A DNA stretch of 44,818 nt. Source: a virus. Position numbers and translations under genes: made by a program. The stretch is from the IMG/VR virus record IMGVR_UViG_3300017971_000407, positions 1-44,818 of that record; one strand, written 5' to 3'. A model generated the notes under the pieces. The model was given only the letters and a program-made list of their open reading frames with translations. It did not search any database and had not been told where the DNA came from. Shown here piece by piece: positions 8,301-16,548 of this stretch; position 1 is the stretch's first letter; each line of letters starts with the position of its first letter.

Positions 8301-9419
8301 TCACGCCACACAGGCCACAGCATCGACTCCGTGGTGGAGTCCCTGCTTGCGGCGCTGTTTGACTGTTTGCTGCCCCCGGAACAGGCTCTTGGCCCAGATA
8401 GAATCCTGCTCGTAGGGCTCGATGAAGTCGGTGCTCTTGAAGAACAGGTTCCGCGAGATCACAAGCTCGATCCAGCGGGTGTTCAGGAAGAACGCACCGG
8501 CCTGCGTAGCAGTTTGTGCGAGGGCCACCGTATCGGCTGCGGTGTCGCCGAAGTCGGGCATGTAGTCCGACCAGAACATCATCGCACCCTTGAACTTCAT
8601 CGCCTCGAACCCGGCGCTGGTGATACCGTCGTCTCCGTAGTTGCCGTACCGCTGGTTCGCAGTGAGCCCAGCCTCGTAGCACTCGAAGTAGTTCTGGTCT
8701 GCCAGAATCAGGTCGGGGTGATCTTGGTTGGAGCCACGGGAGCATTCGTTGTAGAGATGGGCCATCTCTCGCCGGAATGCCAATGCCGTGTTCGTACCGA
8801 CGGCCGAAAGCTGGATGCGGTTGCGCCACCAGTCCTCGGCACCTTCGTCGATGTTGTGAACCGAGTCTCCGGTGGTCCACTCCTTCTTGATTAGCCAGCC
8901 GAGCGGGAGTAGATCCTTCCCGCTGTTGCCTGCCACAAAGTTGAATGGAAGACCAGCCGGGGCCGGGTCCACGATTCCCTGGACGAGCTGCTGCTCGACC
9001 ATTTGCTTCAAGGTCATCTCTGCGATGTCTACCTTGTCGCGCAAGAGTTCCCGCTTTGCAGCGAGACCCTGGTTCTGATCCATCTCTTCGCCCGAGATTC
9101 CCACCGTGCAGGCAAGCTGCGCCAAGTCCTCGATCGTGACCGTGATCGAATCCGTGGGGTTGACGCTGAGAATCTCGAACTTCGAGTAGGAACCGGCGTT
9201 CGCGTTCTCTGCCCAAATCACGGGCACCTTCACCCGAGCGCCGCCGTTCTGGAATCGAATCCCGCGCCCCGCTCCACGGTCTCGACCACGACCCCTGTTC
9301 ATCATGTACCAGAGGTACGGGATGCCCAGGAATACGTTATCCGCCAAGTCCGGCGAATGGTCATCGAGAGTCGTGGAGAACAGCGCGGAATAGATCCGCA
9401 GTTCCGAAGTCGAAGCCAT
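8301..9419 (-). CDS. Major capsid protein
   Basis: 372 residues, ATG 9419 with GAGGTGAGG just upstream. The order scaffold then this gene then decoration, the length, and the content (N-terminal LYxALFSTTLDDHSPDLADNVFLGIPYLWYM, then a GGARVKVPV ... SYSKFEILSVNPTDSITVTIEDLAQLACTVGISGEEMDQN core, long helix KRELLRDKVDIAEMTLKQMVEQQLV, and C-terminal WSDYMPDFGDTA ... TRWIELVISRNLFF) fit an HK97-fold capsid subunit. The segment GISGEEMDQNQGLAAKRELL matches the E-loop to spine-helix transition seen in related podovirus capsids. No protease domain is seen. Confidence 0.85.
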   Translation of the reverse strand: MASTSELRIYSALFSTTLDDHSPDLADNVFLGIPYLWYMMNRGRGRDRGAGRGIRFQNGGARVKVPVIWAENANAGSYSKFEILSVNPTDSITVTIEDLAQLACTVGISGEEMDQNQGLAAKRELLRDKVDIAEMTLKQMVEQQLVQGIVDPAPAGLPFNFVAGNSGKDLLPLGWLIKKEWTTGDSVHNIDEGAEDWWRNRIQLSAVGTNTALAFRREMAHLYNECSRGSNQDHPDLILADQNYFECYEAGLTANQRYGNYGDDGITSAGFEAMKFKGAMMFWSDYMPDFGDTAADTVALAQTATQAGAFFLNTRWIELVISRNLFFKSTDFIEPYEQDSIWAKSLFRGQQTVKQRRKQGLHHGVDAVACVA

Positions 9420-9451
9420 TCCTCACCTCTCCTATGAAACGCGAGGCCCCG

Positions 9452-10309
9452 TCAGTAGCGCCTGCCCCTGGCGAGTTCCTCGTTGATCTTGTCCACATTG
9501 CGATCGAAGTGGTCTTCGAGCGATTTGCCCTTGCGGACTTCCGGTTCCGTGCGCGAACTGGTGCTCTTGCGAGTCGCCGAAGGCGGATTGGAGTTGCGCT
9601 TACCGCGCTTCGTCTTCTCCTCCTTCAGCGTGTTCAGTTCTTGCTCGTTCCGGTAGAGACGCACCACGTTCACGAGGCTCTTGCGGTCGTTGAAGCTGAG
9701 ACCGTTCTTTTCCACCCAATCGGCGATGGCCTTTTCCTCGCTATCGTCGATTTCGAGCTTCTCTTTCACGGTCTCTACGTCTTGCCGCTGCTGCCATTTC
9801 GTGATGTAGTCCTTCAGTCCCTTGACCTCTTTATCGAGTCGCATGTTCTCGGCGATCAGGAGCTTCCCCACTCGGTTCAGCGGCTCGCGGATGCCGTCAT
9901 AGGCTTCGTCGAGTTCACCGATGTCGAAGTCGATCTCGTTCAGATCGATGTCCTCGTCCTCGGTCTTCTCCGACGATTGCTTCTGTGCACGAAGCTCCGC
10001 GTTCTCCGCCTCCAGGCGTGCCAGGCGCATCTGGAGGGTTACTTCCTCCTTCACCTGCTCGCGCACTGCCGTTGTGGACTCCGTATCGGCCTTGGACGCA
10101 TCCGTTTCATCCGACTCCTCAGAGACGGTGGACTTGTCGTCCTCGGTCTGCTCCCCCGCAACGTTGTCTTCGTCGATGAGCTTCTTCTCGACCAGCGCGA
10201 GCTGCTCTTCGAGGCTCATCTCGGAATCATCGTCCTTCAGCTCACTGACGAGCGATGACCGTTTGAAGTCGCTGGGGGTCGAGACCGTATCAGCCTTTTG
10301 ATCTGCCAC
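9452..10309 (-). CDS. Scaffolding protein
   Basis: 285 residues, strongly acidic in the first half (long runs of D, E, S, T), then a coiled coil (VREQVKEEVTLQMRLARLEAENAELRAQ) and a second helical region (LLIAENMRLDKEVKGLKDYITKW), ending in a basic, Arg/Lys-rich tail (TKRGKRNSNPPSATRKST ... HFDRNVDKINEELARGRRY) of the kind that docks to capsid subunits. Position between portal and capsid genes is diagnostic. I prefer the GTG at 10309, which has AGGGTGG eight bases upstream, over the GTG at 10321, which has no properly spaced site. Confidence 0.75.
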   Translation of the reverse strand: MADQKADTVSTPSDFKRSSLVSELKDDDSEMSLEEQLALVEKKLIDEDNVAGEQTEDDKSTVSEESDETDASKADTESTTAVREQVKEEVTLQMRLARLEAENAELRAQKQSSEKTEDEDIDLNEIDFDIGELDEAYDGIREPLNRVGKLLIAENMRLDKEVKGLKDYITKWQQRQDVETVKEKLEIDDSEEKAIADWVEKNGLSFNDRKSLVNVVRLYRNEQELNTLKEEKTKRGKRNSNPPSATRKSTSSRTEPEVRKGKSLEDHFDRNVDKINEELARGRRY

Positions 10310-10363
10310 GTCGTCTACCACCCTTCACGCCAGGCCCCTGCCTGGCGGTGTCGTTCCCCCGGC

Positions 10364-10450
10364 CTACTTCATCCGGGAAGGAACATTCTTGATCGGCAAC
10401 TTGGTGGGCTTGTTTGGCCCACCTGCACCGCTCGGGTACGCCTTGCTCAT
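10364..10450 (-). CDS. 28-residue basic peptide between portal-side genes and scaffold
   Basis: ATG 10450 follows GAGGTG at normal spacing and gives a 28-residue peptide that starts MSKAYPSGAGGPNKP and ends NVPSRMK. It has no cysteine or membrane segment and is rich in K, P and G. It fills the only gap between the FmdB-like gene and the scaffold gene and keeps the operon continuous. A good ribosome site and absence of any other use of the space support it as real; function unknown. Confidence 0.55.
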   Translation of the reverse strand: MSKAYPSGAGGPNKPTKLPIKNVPSRMK

Positions 10451-10453
10451 CAC

Positions 10454-10837
10454 TCACCTCCCGCTACCCATGTGGAAGGTCTTACGCCTTGCCTCACGTG
10501 CTTTGATCCGAGAGTTCTCGGTCGGTCCCCTATCGTGTAGGTTCTGCTCACGCATGAGCTGTCGCCTATGTCTTTGTGACCGGACTTCCACCGGCTCGTG
10601 GCCGAGGTTCTCGTCTATGTAGGGGAAGATCCCCTTCTCACGACTCCACTCGGCAATACCTTGCTCGCTATAGATCCGCCCTGCGCGCTTGCCGCATGCA
10701 GTGCACGTCGGGTACTGCTCTTCGCCGTGCATTTCCGATGCCGGCATCCGCAGCGTGCACTCCCAGGTGACGACCTTATCGGGCGTCTCGCGCCGATCCG
10801 GACATTCCGGGTTGTTGCATCGGAAGTCGTAGATCAT
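10454..10837 (-). CDS. FmdB-like zinc-ribbon phage protein
   Basis: 127 residues. It opens MIYDFRCNNPECPDR and has a second knuckle YPTCTACGKRAGRIYSEQG near residue 45, which is the arrangement of FmdB-type zinc-ribbon proteins (hydrophobic YxFxC start, CxxC, then a ribbon closing CxxCG). The remaining part is basic and helical (EVRSQRHRRQLMREQNLH). ATG overlaps the portal stop as ATGA. Such proteins are frequent beside portal and capsid genes in phages, role unknown; nucleic acid or protein binding is plausible. Confidence 0.65.
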   Translation of the reverse strand: MIYDFRCNNPECPDRRETPDKVVTWECTLRMPASEMHGEEQYPTCTACGKRAGRIYSEQGIAEWSREKGIFPYIDENLGHEPVEVRSQRHRRQLMREQNLHDRGPTENSRIKAREARRKTFHMGSGR

Positions 10838-12846
10838 CCATTGCCCTCCGACGTGCGCGCAGTCCGGCCGTTGCTACGGCCCTCGGCGAATCGGTTGCCT
10901 TCCGGACCCTGCCCGGTCTGCTTCGGCCCGCCCTGCGAGCCCGGTCCCGGCCCTTCCTGCTGGCCGACCAGCATGGCCGCAACCTGCTGGAACTCGACCA
11001 CCATCTGTGGGTCGTTGAACCTGTGGGCGGTGAAGAACCGCTTGCTGAACGTCGGAGCCAGGAACGCCGCAGGCCCGAGGAGGGAGACGATGTTCCCAAG
11101 CTCCTGACGTTCGGCGGCGAGGTCATGCGGTTCCAGTTCGGTCAGGTCGATGCGTGTCTTGAAATCGCCCTGGATCTGAAGGCGCGAGAGCCGCCCCTCG
11201 AACGCCGTTCCGCGAGGTCCAGTGATGTTCACCTGCATGCGCTCGTCCATGTTGTACTGCATGGAGTCGAGCGTGATCTTGGCGTGCCGTTCCAGGCATC
11301 GGGCGACCGTGGCCCGTTTATCATTGTCCCTGGCAGTACCACTGCGTTCGATGATGGCGGCTTGCGTTGCCGTGTCGCTGTCGGCAATGCCCCGCGCCTC
11401 CGGGGAGTTCCCCAGGATCTCGCTCATGTCGTCGATGAACCGAGCCATCATGCGATAGATTGCCGGGTCCAATGGCGCGTCTTCGAGTGCTCCAATGTCT
11501 GTTCTGTTGCCCTTGCGGAATTCGACTACAACGCCATCGTCGGGATCGGCGAGCTTCGCCTTCTCGCTCTCATCGAGCATCCCGAACCGGGAGATGTATT
11601 TGCGCTTGAAGCGCCGGAAGTGGGTGAGCAACCCACTCCACATCTCGTTGTAGCCGAGCGCCAGCGGGCGGGCCGCCTCGATCTCGGTAATCGGCCAATA
11701 CTCTCCGGGCACCTCATGGATCTTGCAGTCGCTATACGGCGAGGTCTCGATGTACGGTGGAAACGGCATCTTGCCTACAAGTTTGTCGAATCCATCGACG
11801 ATGTACCGGATCTCGCGCTTCTTCAAATCCCAGATTTGGGTGCCCCAGATCCGCGAGAGGTGTCGATCGTTGGGTGTGAGTGTGAGCGGCTCCGCCGGAT
11901 TGAAGGCCGCATTACTGCCTTCCAGCCGTGCCCGCGTGTTGCGCGAGAGGCCGTCCCGGTCTACGAAGCGCAGAGCGTTGGTGATCTCCTTCTTGTGCTC
12001 GAAGAACTCCACCGCCTCGAACTCTTCGAGGGTCCAGCTCATACGCTCGCCGATCTTCTGGTGCTCCTGAAGGTCGTTCGCGCCCTCCGGATCGATCCGC
12101 ATGTCCAAAAAGTGCACCCAGTCGGTTCGGAAGTAGTCGGCCGGATTGCGGTTGTCTACGACGAACTTGGTGCGTCCGCGTCGGATGGGTGTACCGTCTG
12201 CGCGGAGCTTCGGAGTCCCGCCGACGAACTCGATGCGCTCTTCGCCCGTGAGCGGGTCCACCTCGTAGGCAACCTCGCCGAGCTGCTCGGGCTTGTCCTT
12301 CTCGGGGTCGATGCCCAGGTCCGGCACGTAGGTATGCTTCAGGAACCCGACTCCGAAGTGCGCCATCAACAACGTCAGGCGCGCATGCAGGAGGAAGTTG
12401 TTCTTTGGTGCCTGGAGCACGTAGTTGAGTGCGTGTTCTGCCGCCTCGCGCTGTTCATCGTCTCCGAGCCCAGACGCTCGACGGGCGTGCAGGTTGAACC
12501 ACGGGATCTGCCACATGATCTGCGCGTTCTGGCTCGCCAGGACCGCCAGGATGCGGTTGACGACGATGCGCTTTTCGGTGGGATCACCGTAGTCCCAGTC
12601 GTCGATCTCCCAGTCCCAGGTGAAACCGGGGTTCTGCTTGCCGACATAGAAGTCGATGTTCCGCTGGAAGGTCTTAAAGTAGTTCTCGGACTGCGCCTCT
12701 GCCATCCGCACGAAGGTCTCGTCGAGTCGCACGTCGTTCTGCCGACGCCGCCCTTTCCGCGTGTCCTTCAGACGTGCATTTGCAAGGCCGGCCCTACCCG
12801 ACCCTGGTGGTATGCTTGCCCTTGTCTTCTTCTTTCGCGCCGCCAT
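10834..12846 (-). CDS. Portal protein
   Basis: 670 residues, ATG 12846. Basic N-terminus, then a helical region DETFVRMAEAQSENYFKTFQRNIDFYVGKQNPGFTWDW and the clip/wing-like part KRIVVNRILAVLASQNAQIMWQIPWFNLHAR. Middle has a typical podovirus portal phrase VPGEYWPITEIEAARPLALGYNEMWSGLLTHFRRFKRKY, followed by the stem-like RKGNRTDIGALEDAPLDPAIYRMMARFIDDMSEILGNSPEARG and the SGTARDNDKRATVARCLERHAKITLDSM helices. The C-terminal tail is Q/G-rich. Located downstream of the terminase nuclease gene and upstream of scaffold, as expected. It forms the dodecameric DNA entry ring. Confidence 0.85.
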   Translation of the reverse strand: MAARKKKTRASIPPGSGRAGLANARLKDTRKGRRRQNDVRLDETFVRMAEAQSENYFKTFQRNIDFYVGKQNPGFTWDWEIDDWDYGDPTEKRIVVNRILAVLASQNAQIMWQIPWFNLHARRASGLGDDEQREAAEHALNYVLQAPKNNFLLHARLTLLMAHFGVGFLKHTYVPDLGIDPEKDKPEQLGEVAYEVDPLTGEERIEFVGGTPKLRADGTPIRRGRTKFVVDNRNPADYFRTDWVHFLDMRIDPEGANDLQEHQKIGERMSWTLEEFEAVEFFEHKKEITNALRFVDRDGLSRNTRARLEGSNAAFNPAEPLTLTPNDRHLSRIWGTQIWDLKKREIRYIVDGFDKLVGKMPFPPYIETSPYSDCKIHEVPGEYWPITEIEAARPLALGYNEMWSGLLTHFRRFKRKYISRFGMLDESEKAKLADPDDGVVVEFRKGNRTDIGALEDAPLDPAIYRMMARFIDDMSEILGNSPEARGIADSDTATQAAIIERSGTARDNDKRATVARCLERHAKITLDSMQYNMDERMQVNITGPRGTAFEGRLSRLQIQGDFKTRIDLTELEPHDLAAERQELGNIVSLLGPAAFLAPTFSKRFFTAHRFNDPQMVVEFQQVAAMLVGQQEGPGPGSQGGPKQTGQGPEGNRFAEGRSNGRTARTSEGNG

Positions 12847-13087
12847 GTTTCACCGCCGCCCAGAACTTCTGTTCCTCTTCCTCACACTGGCGTTTGAACT
12901 TCCTGGCGCTATCGAGCGTCATGTTGTCCATCGTCGCCGCGAATTTCTCGTAGTGCGGCATGCAGTCGAAGCACAGATCGAGGACCACTGCCGAGGTGTC
13001 GCTCAACCGGACCTTCCCGAAGTTGGGTTCCACCAGCTCCTTCAGGTCGCCTCGGTGGTAGCACCCATCGCAGAAGGTTCGCTTCAT
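12794..13087 (-). CDS. Small two-CxxC zinc-finger protein next to the portal
   Basis: 97 residues from ATG 13087, which overlaps the upstream stop (ATGA). Two knuckles are visible: FCDGCYHRGDL at residues 5-15 and LDLCFDCMPHYE near 40, giving a likely four-Cys zinc site; the rest is helical with a highly charged C-terminus (KFKRQCEEEEQKFWAAVKHGG). Its 3' end overlaps the portal start by about fifty bases. Function unknown; together with the neighbouring Zn protein it may act in packaging or regulation. Confidence 0.65.
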   Translation of the reverse strand: MKRTFCDGCYHRGDLKELVEPNFGKVRLSDTSAVVLDLCFDCMPHYEKFAATMDNMTLDSARKFKRQCEEEEQKFWAAVKHGGAKEEDKGKHTTRVG

Positions 13088-13278
13088 TTCTGCTCCCGCA
13101 CGATCCGTGGTCGAATGGGCTTCTCGCAATGAGCGCACATCAACTGCACGGGGATCAGGTCTGCGCGAACGTGTTTCTCGAACAGGCAGCGTCCGCACTT
13201 GTAGATCGCAGTCGGCTTGAATCGGCCCTGCTCTTCCGACAGCAGCTTCTCAACCTTCTTGGTCGTCTTGCTTCTCAT
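13084..13278 (-). CDS. Small zinc-ribbon protein downstream of terminase nuclease
   Basis: 64 residues. ATG 13278 overlaps the terminase nuclease stop as ATGA. A CGRC and CAHC pair separated by about twenty residues (YKCGRCLFEKHV ... LMCAHCEKPIRP) make a zinc ribbon, flanked by a basic N-terminus (RSKTTKKVEKLLSEEQGRFKP). No other domain. Translationally coupled to terminase and to the next Zn protein. Nucleic acid binding is plausible, not shown. Confidence 0.65.
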   Translation of the reverse strand: MRSKTTKKVEKLLSEEQGRFKPTAIYKCGRCLFEKHVRADLIPVQLMCAHCEKPIRPRIVREQK

Positions 13279-14180
13279 GCCAGTACGTACTTCCCTCGTT
13301 GCTGCTTCTTCTCGATCTGCTCGGCCCACCAGCCCCAGGTTCCTGGCATCGAGACGATTGCGTCAGGCGTCTCGAACCCCCGAGACAGGAGGATGTACTT
13401 GTTCGCATCGAAGGCATCGATCCCCTTCTGCACGATGGCTTCGGGGTCGTCCATGTTGGCGATGGCGTGCGCGGTCGTATGCTGCTTCTTCCGCAGATTC
13501 CGGTAGCACTTGAGCGTCTCGACGCAGTGGTCGAAGATTTGGAACTTTGGCGAGTCCTTCTTTTGCCAGAGGTATCCGTCGAGCAGAGCAACATAGGCCA
13601 TGTCTACGCCCGGCTCGTTGCGCCCCTTCTCGATGTAGATGCCCTCGTCCTCGAACATCTCGCCAATGGATTTGAGTCGCTCTTCGTCCTGTCCCTGAGT
13701 GCGCCGCCAGATCGATGGATCTCCAACAATGCCCCGTATCCGTTCCCAGTAGGGCTTGGCTTTGATGGCCTTCGCCTGCTGGGGGACCGTGAGGCCCGTC
13801 ATTACGATTTCGTCGATCTGGACGCATTCGTCGATGGACTTGAATGCGATGGGAGTGAAGGCCATTGGGTTCGCAGTGCCGTAGTCGTAGCCCGCGTAGA
13901 GCGGCCACTCCTCGGGCACGTTGAACTTGGGCACGGCGACATGCGCCTGACGTTCGAGCCAATCGGGGTACACCTTGCGACCGCCGAAGATTTGGAAATT
14001 GATTTCCATTTCCTGCTGCCACTTGGAGCCCGCTTGCCCGCCTGGATAGCCCTTGACCTGCGACTGGAACCATCGCATTCCCTTCTCGGTGTCTGGGTCT
14101 TTGACCTCATCCGCCGAGTAGTGCAACCGCATGACGCGCACGCCATCGCGGGTGGTGTAGTATTCGATGCCTTTCGACAC
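13275..14180 (-). CDS. terL: Terminase large subunit, C-terminal nuclease half (separate gene)
   Basis: 301 residues from the GTG at 14180. It begins with the linker that normally follows the ATPase (YYTTRDGVRVMRLHYSADE ... GYPGGQAGSKWQQEMEINFQIFGG) and then has the RNase H-like nuclease: YAGYDYGTANPMAF with the first acidic residue, IVGDPSIWRRT with the second, and a distal ANMDD/AFDANKY region for the third. No Walker motif is present; the ATPase half is the separate gene at 16548-17336. The start is uncertain because GGAG sits only two bases from GTG; an ATG (MRLHYSADE) lies 15 codons in. Likely works with the ATPase half as a two-piece packaging motor. Confidence 0.8.
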   Translation of the reverse strand: MSKGIEYYTTRDGVRVMRLHYSADEVKDPDTEKGMRWFQSQVKGYPGGQAGSKWQQEMEINFQIFGGRKVYPDWLERQAHVAVPKFNVPEEWPLYAGYDYGTANPMAFTPIAFKSIDECVQIDEIVMTGLTVPQQAKAIKAKPYWERIRGIVGDPSIWRRTQGQDEERLKSIGEMFEDEGIYIEKGRNEPGVDMAYVALLDGYLWQKKDSPKFQIFDHCVETLKCYRNLRKKQHTTAHAIANMDDPEAIVQKGIDAFDANKYILLSRGFETPDAIVSMPGTWGWWAEQIEKKQQRGKYVLA

Positions 14181-14185
14181 TTCTC

Positions 14186-14710
14186 CTACTTCTTCTTTGC
14201 GCCGCCGGGCTTCGCCTCGGGGGACGCTGTTTCGGGGAAGTCCACGTCCCCAGCTTCTTCGATGGCGATGAGGAACTGCTCCACCGAGGAGATGTTCTGC
14301 GCGCATCGGTTGGCGTCGAACACGGTCATCCCTCCCCCAAGACCTGCCGAATTCGACTTCAGCAGCTCGTAGGAGAGCATTTGCCACATCTGAGCCACTG
14401 CCACGGCGTCCGTGTTCAGCGGCTTGCCGTCCACGCTGATGAGTTCCGGGGGAACCTGCGTGGTCATAAACGTCATCGGATGGACGGCAGGGAGATCCGG
14501 CATCGGCCTGCCTGCAAGGCCAGCCAGCCGGTCTCGTGCGTTCTGGATGTAGGCGCGTTGACGCCCCATCGCGTGTTGGTCGAGGCCCATCGTTGTGCCT
14601 GCCGACTGTTCACGGGCGGTTGTGACACACACCTCGTAGCTGAAGTCGGCGAGGCTGCCGAGTTCGGTGTTCTTGTACTCGAAGTCACCGAACAGATCCT
14701 CGAACGCCAT
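14186..14710 (-). CDS. Unknown protein between terminase halves
   Basis: 174 residues, ATG 14710 after GGTGG. Starts MAFEDLFGDFEYKNTELGSLADFSYEV, has a helical middle (MGRQRAYIQNARDRLAGLAG) and ends with a helix (NRCAQNISSVEQFLIAIEEAG) and Lys-rich tail. The mix resembles small virion or packaging accessory proteins but no family is recognised. Its stop (TAG) is five bases from the terminase nuclease start, so the two are probably coupled. A small-terminase-like DNA-binding role is possible but no helix-turn-helix is apparent. Confidence 0.6.
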   Translation of the reverse strand: MAFEDLFGDFEYKNTELGSLADFSYEVCVTTAREQSAGTTMGLDQHAMGRQRAYIQNARDRLAGLAGRPMPDLPAVHPMTFMTTQVPPELISVDGKPLNTDAVAVAQMWQMLSYELLKSNSAGLGGGMTVFDANRCAQNISSVEQFLIAIEEAGDVDFPETASPEAKPGGAKKK

Positions 14711-14736
14711 TGGTTACCACCTCTCGTTGCAAGTTG

Positions 14737-15072
14737 CTAACGAGTGACGGATCCGCTCGTCACGTACTTCCACGGCAGCCGCCGTAGAGCTTTCTGCACC
14801 TGATGCAGAAATACGTTGATGGCCGTATTCACGAGGGCCACCTTGAAGGGCTCGAACACCGACAACAATCCGGCGACGGCGTAGCCAATCGGTTTGATGG
14901 CAGCGTCGGAGCTGCCCGGTAGGTATCCCGCGCCATCCAAGAGCGCGCCGATGTACTGCCAAACGAGGATGACGAATGGGATCGCCTGGTTGTTGATCCA
15001 CTTCACTCGCTTGGCGATGATGCCGATGAGGGCACCAATCGTGATGAGAATTGCCATTGTTTCGGGGGTCAC
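14737..15072 (-). CDS. Small membrane protein, possible holin or virion membrane protein
   Basis: 111 residues from GTG 15072, with GGAGG six bases upstream. A hydrophobic N-terminal segment (ETMAILITIGALIGIIAKRV, residues 4-23), a second (AIPFVILVWQYIGALLDGAGYL, about 29-51) and a third weaker one (PIGYAVAGLLSVFEPFKVAL). The C-terminus is basic. This layout fits a phage holin, though a structural membrane-interacting role cannot be excluded because it lies in the packaging cluster, away from the endolysin. It follows the two tandem paralogues with 10 bases between. Confidence 0.55.
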   Translation of the reverse strand: MTPETMAILITIGALIGIIAKRVKWINNQAIPFVILVWQYIGALLDGAGYLPGSSDAAIKPIGYAVAGLLSVFEPFKVALVNTAINVFLHQVQKALRRLPWKYVTSGSVTR

Positions 15073-15082
15073 GTTGATCCTC

Positions 15083-15823
15083 CTATTCCTGATACAGTCC
15101 GATGCCCCACACTTTGCCGAGGATCCGAAGCGGCGTTGTGATCGCTCCCGCCCACTGGGGATCCCACATAAGGCTGACCATTATTTCGTCGTATGCCATG
15201 ACGCTCGGCAGCCCTTCCCAGGCCCCGAACATCGTGTTCCCCGAGACGCTCGGGTAACCGAGCCAAATCATCGAAGAGATAACATCGAGCGGGTTGACGT
15301 TCGCCACCGCACCCGAGCGCCAGCCCCAACTTGCCCACTGGTCACGTCCGTTCCGGGGAGCGCCAGCCAGGTTGCCGTCTGCGTCTGCTCGTATTCCCGC
15401 GAGAGAGACCTCGGCTGGCGTTTGCCAACAAATCTGGTGTTGGGCGTAGAGGGCATTCAAATGCTGGGCGGCGGGTGCGGCGTTCCAGGGGCTATTCAGC
15501 AGCGCGTTACCTTCGTGCATGCTTCCCACTGGGACCGGAACCGCCACGGTCGTTACCGGCGGAGTTGCAGTCCAATTCACTGCAACAGTGCCCTGCACGG
15601 GGCGCGTTACCGAATAGAGCCCGAACTTCTCGTAATTCTGCACGTTGATGCGGTCGAGGTATGTGGGGTTGTAGTAGTTGGCCGCACTCGTTGTATCCAC
15701 CACGTCGTTTGGTGGATCATCCACGTCGAGCGGGATGTTGTGCAGATTCCCGCTCGTGCCGAGCGTAATGTCGTTGGTCCCATCGCTGGACCACAGCAGG
15801 AATTGCTCTTTTCGCCAGCCCAT
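15083..15823 (-). CDS. Tandem paralogue B in the terminase locus
   Basis: 246 residues; the ATG at 15823 overlaps the stop of paralogue A as TGATG. It shares with A the opening MGWRK-QFLLWSSDGTNDITLGT, then NYYNP--LDRI-V--YEKF-LYSVTRPVQGT, VPVPVGS-HEGNALLNSPW, and near the C-terminus GAWEGLPSVMAYDE-MVSLMW-PQW-G-I-TPLRILG. No cysteine motif, no membrane segment, no recognisable catalytic motif. Beta-rich, like a virion structural protein. In-frame sequence upstream of 15823 belongs to paralogue A's region and is not part of this gene. Function unknown. Confidence 0.7.
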   Translation of the reverse strand: MGWRKEQFLLWSSDGTNDITLGTSGNLHNIPLDVDDPPNDVVDTTSAANYYNPTYLDRINVQNYEKFGLYSVTRPVQGTVAVNWTATPPVTTVAVPVPVGSMHEGNALLNSPWNAAPAAQHLNALYAQHQICWQTPAEVSLAGIRADADGNLAGAPRNGRDQWASWGWRSGAVANVNPLDVISSMIWLGYPSVSGNTMFGAWEGLPSVMAYDEIMVSLMWDPQWAGAITTPLRILGKVWGIGLYQE

Positions 15824-16548
15824 CACTGACCTCGCTCTTGGTAGTACCCGATGCCGTAGACCCTGCCGAGAATGCGAAGCGGCGTTGAGATGACTCCTCC
15901 CCACTGCGGCACCCACATGAGGCTCACCATGAGTTCGTCGTATGCCATGACGCTCGGCAGCCCTTCCCATGCTCCAGTCCACGGGCTTCCGGCTGCCGCC
16001 ATAGACGGATAGCCGAGGAAGATCATCGAAGAGGCAATATCGAGCGGATTGACGGACAGTCCCGCCTGACGCCAACCCCAGTACGTCCATTGCCCAGTAA
16101 CGCTTCCGTCTGCATTGCCCCGCGTGCCAGTCAGTGATGCTGTGGGGGCGTGGAATGTGATGCGGTGCTCGTTGTAAACGGCTGATGCGTGCTGGGCTGC
16201 GGGCGCGATGTCCCAGGGGCTATTCAGCAGCGCGTTGCCCTCGTGGGCGCTGCCGACCGGCACCGGGACCGAAACGACTGTCGCGGCCGGGTTGGCGGAG
16301 AACCCAACAGAGTCAGTGCCCTGCACGGGGCGCGTTACCGAGTAGAGCGCGAATTTCTCGTAGTGCGTCACGTCGATCCGGTCGAGTGACGCGGGGTTGT
16401 AGTAGTTCAGGCTCCCGATGTCCGCCACGTCGTTTGGGGGATTGTCTTTGTCGAGCGGGACGTTGTGGCACTGGTTCGTAGTGCCGAGTGTGATGTCGTT
16501 GGTGCCGTCACTCGACCAGAGCAAGAACTGGTCTTTTCTCCAGCCCAT
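15823..16548 (-). CDS. Tandem paralogue A in the terminase locus
   Basis: 241 residues; the ATG at 16548 overlaps the terminase ATPase stop as TGATG, so it is translated in tight coupling with it. Clearly homologous to paralogue B along its whole length, with the most different part in the middle (residues 125-165). The same phrases are conserved in both, including YSVTRPVQGT, VPVPVGS-HEGNALLNSPW and EGLPSVMAYDE. A recent tandem duplication is the simplest explanation. I do not recognise the family; a capsid or tail surface protein is the most likely role. Confidence 0.7.
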   Translation of the reverse strand: MGWRKDQFLLWSSDGTNDITLGTTNQCHNVPLDKDNPPNDVADIGSLNYYNPASLDRIDVTHYEKFALYSVTRPVQGTDSVGFSANPAATVVSVPVPVGSAHEGNALLNSPWDIAPAAQHASAVYNEHRITFHAPTASLTGTRGNADGSVTGQWTYWGWRQAGLSVNPLDIASSMIFLGYPSMAAAGSPWTGAWEGLPSVMAYDELMVSLMWVPQWGGVISTPLRILGRVYGIGYYQERGQ

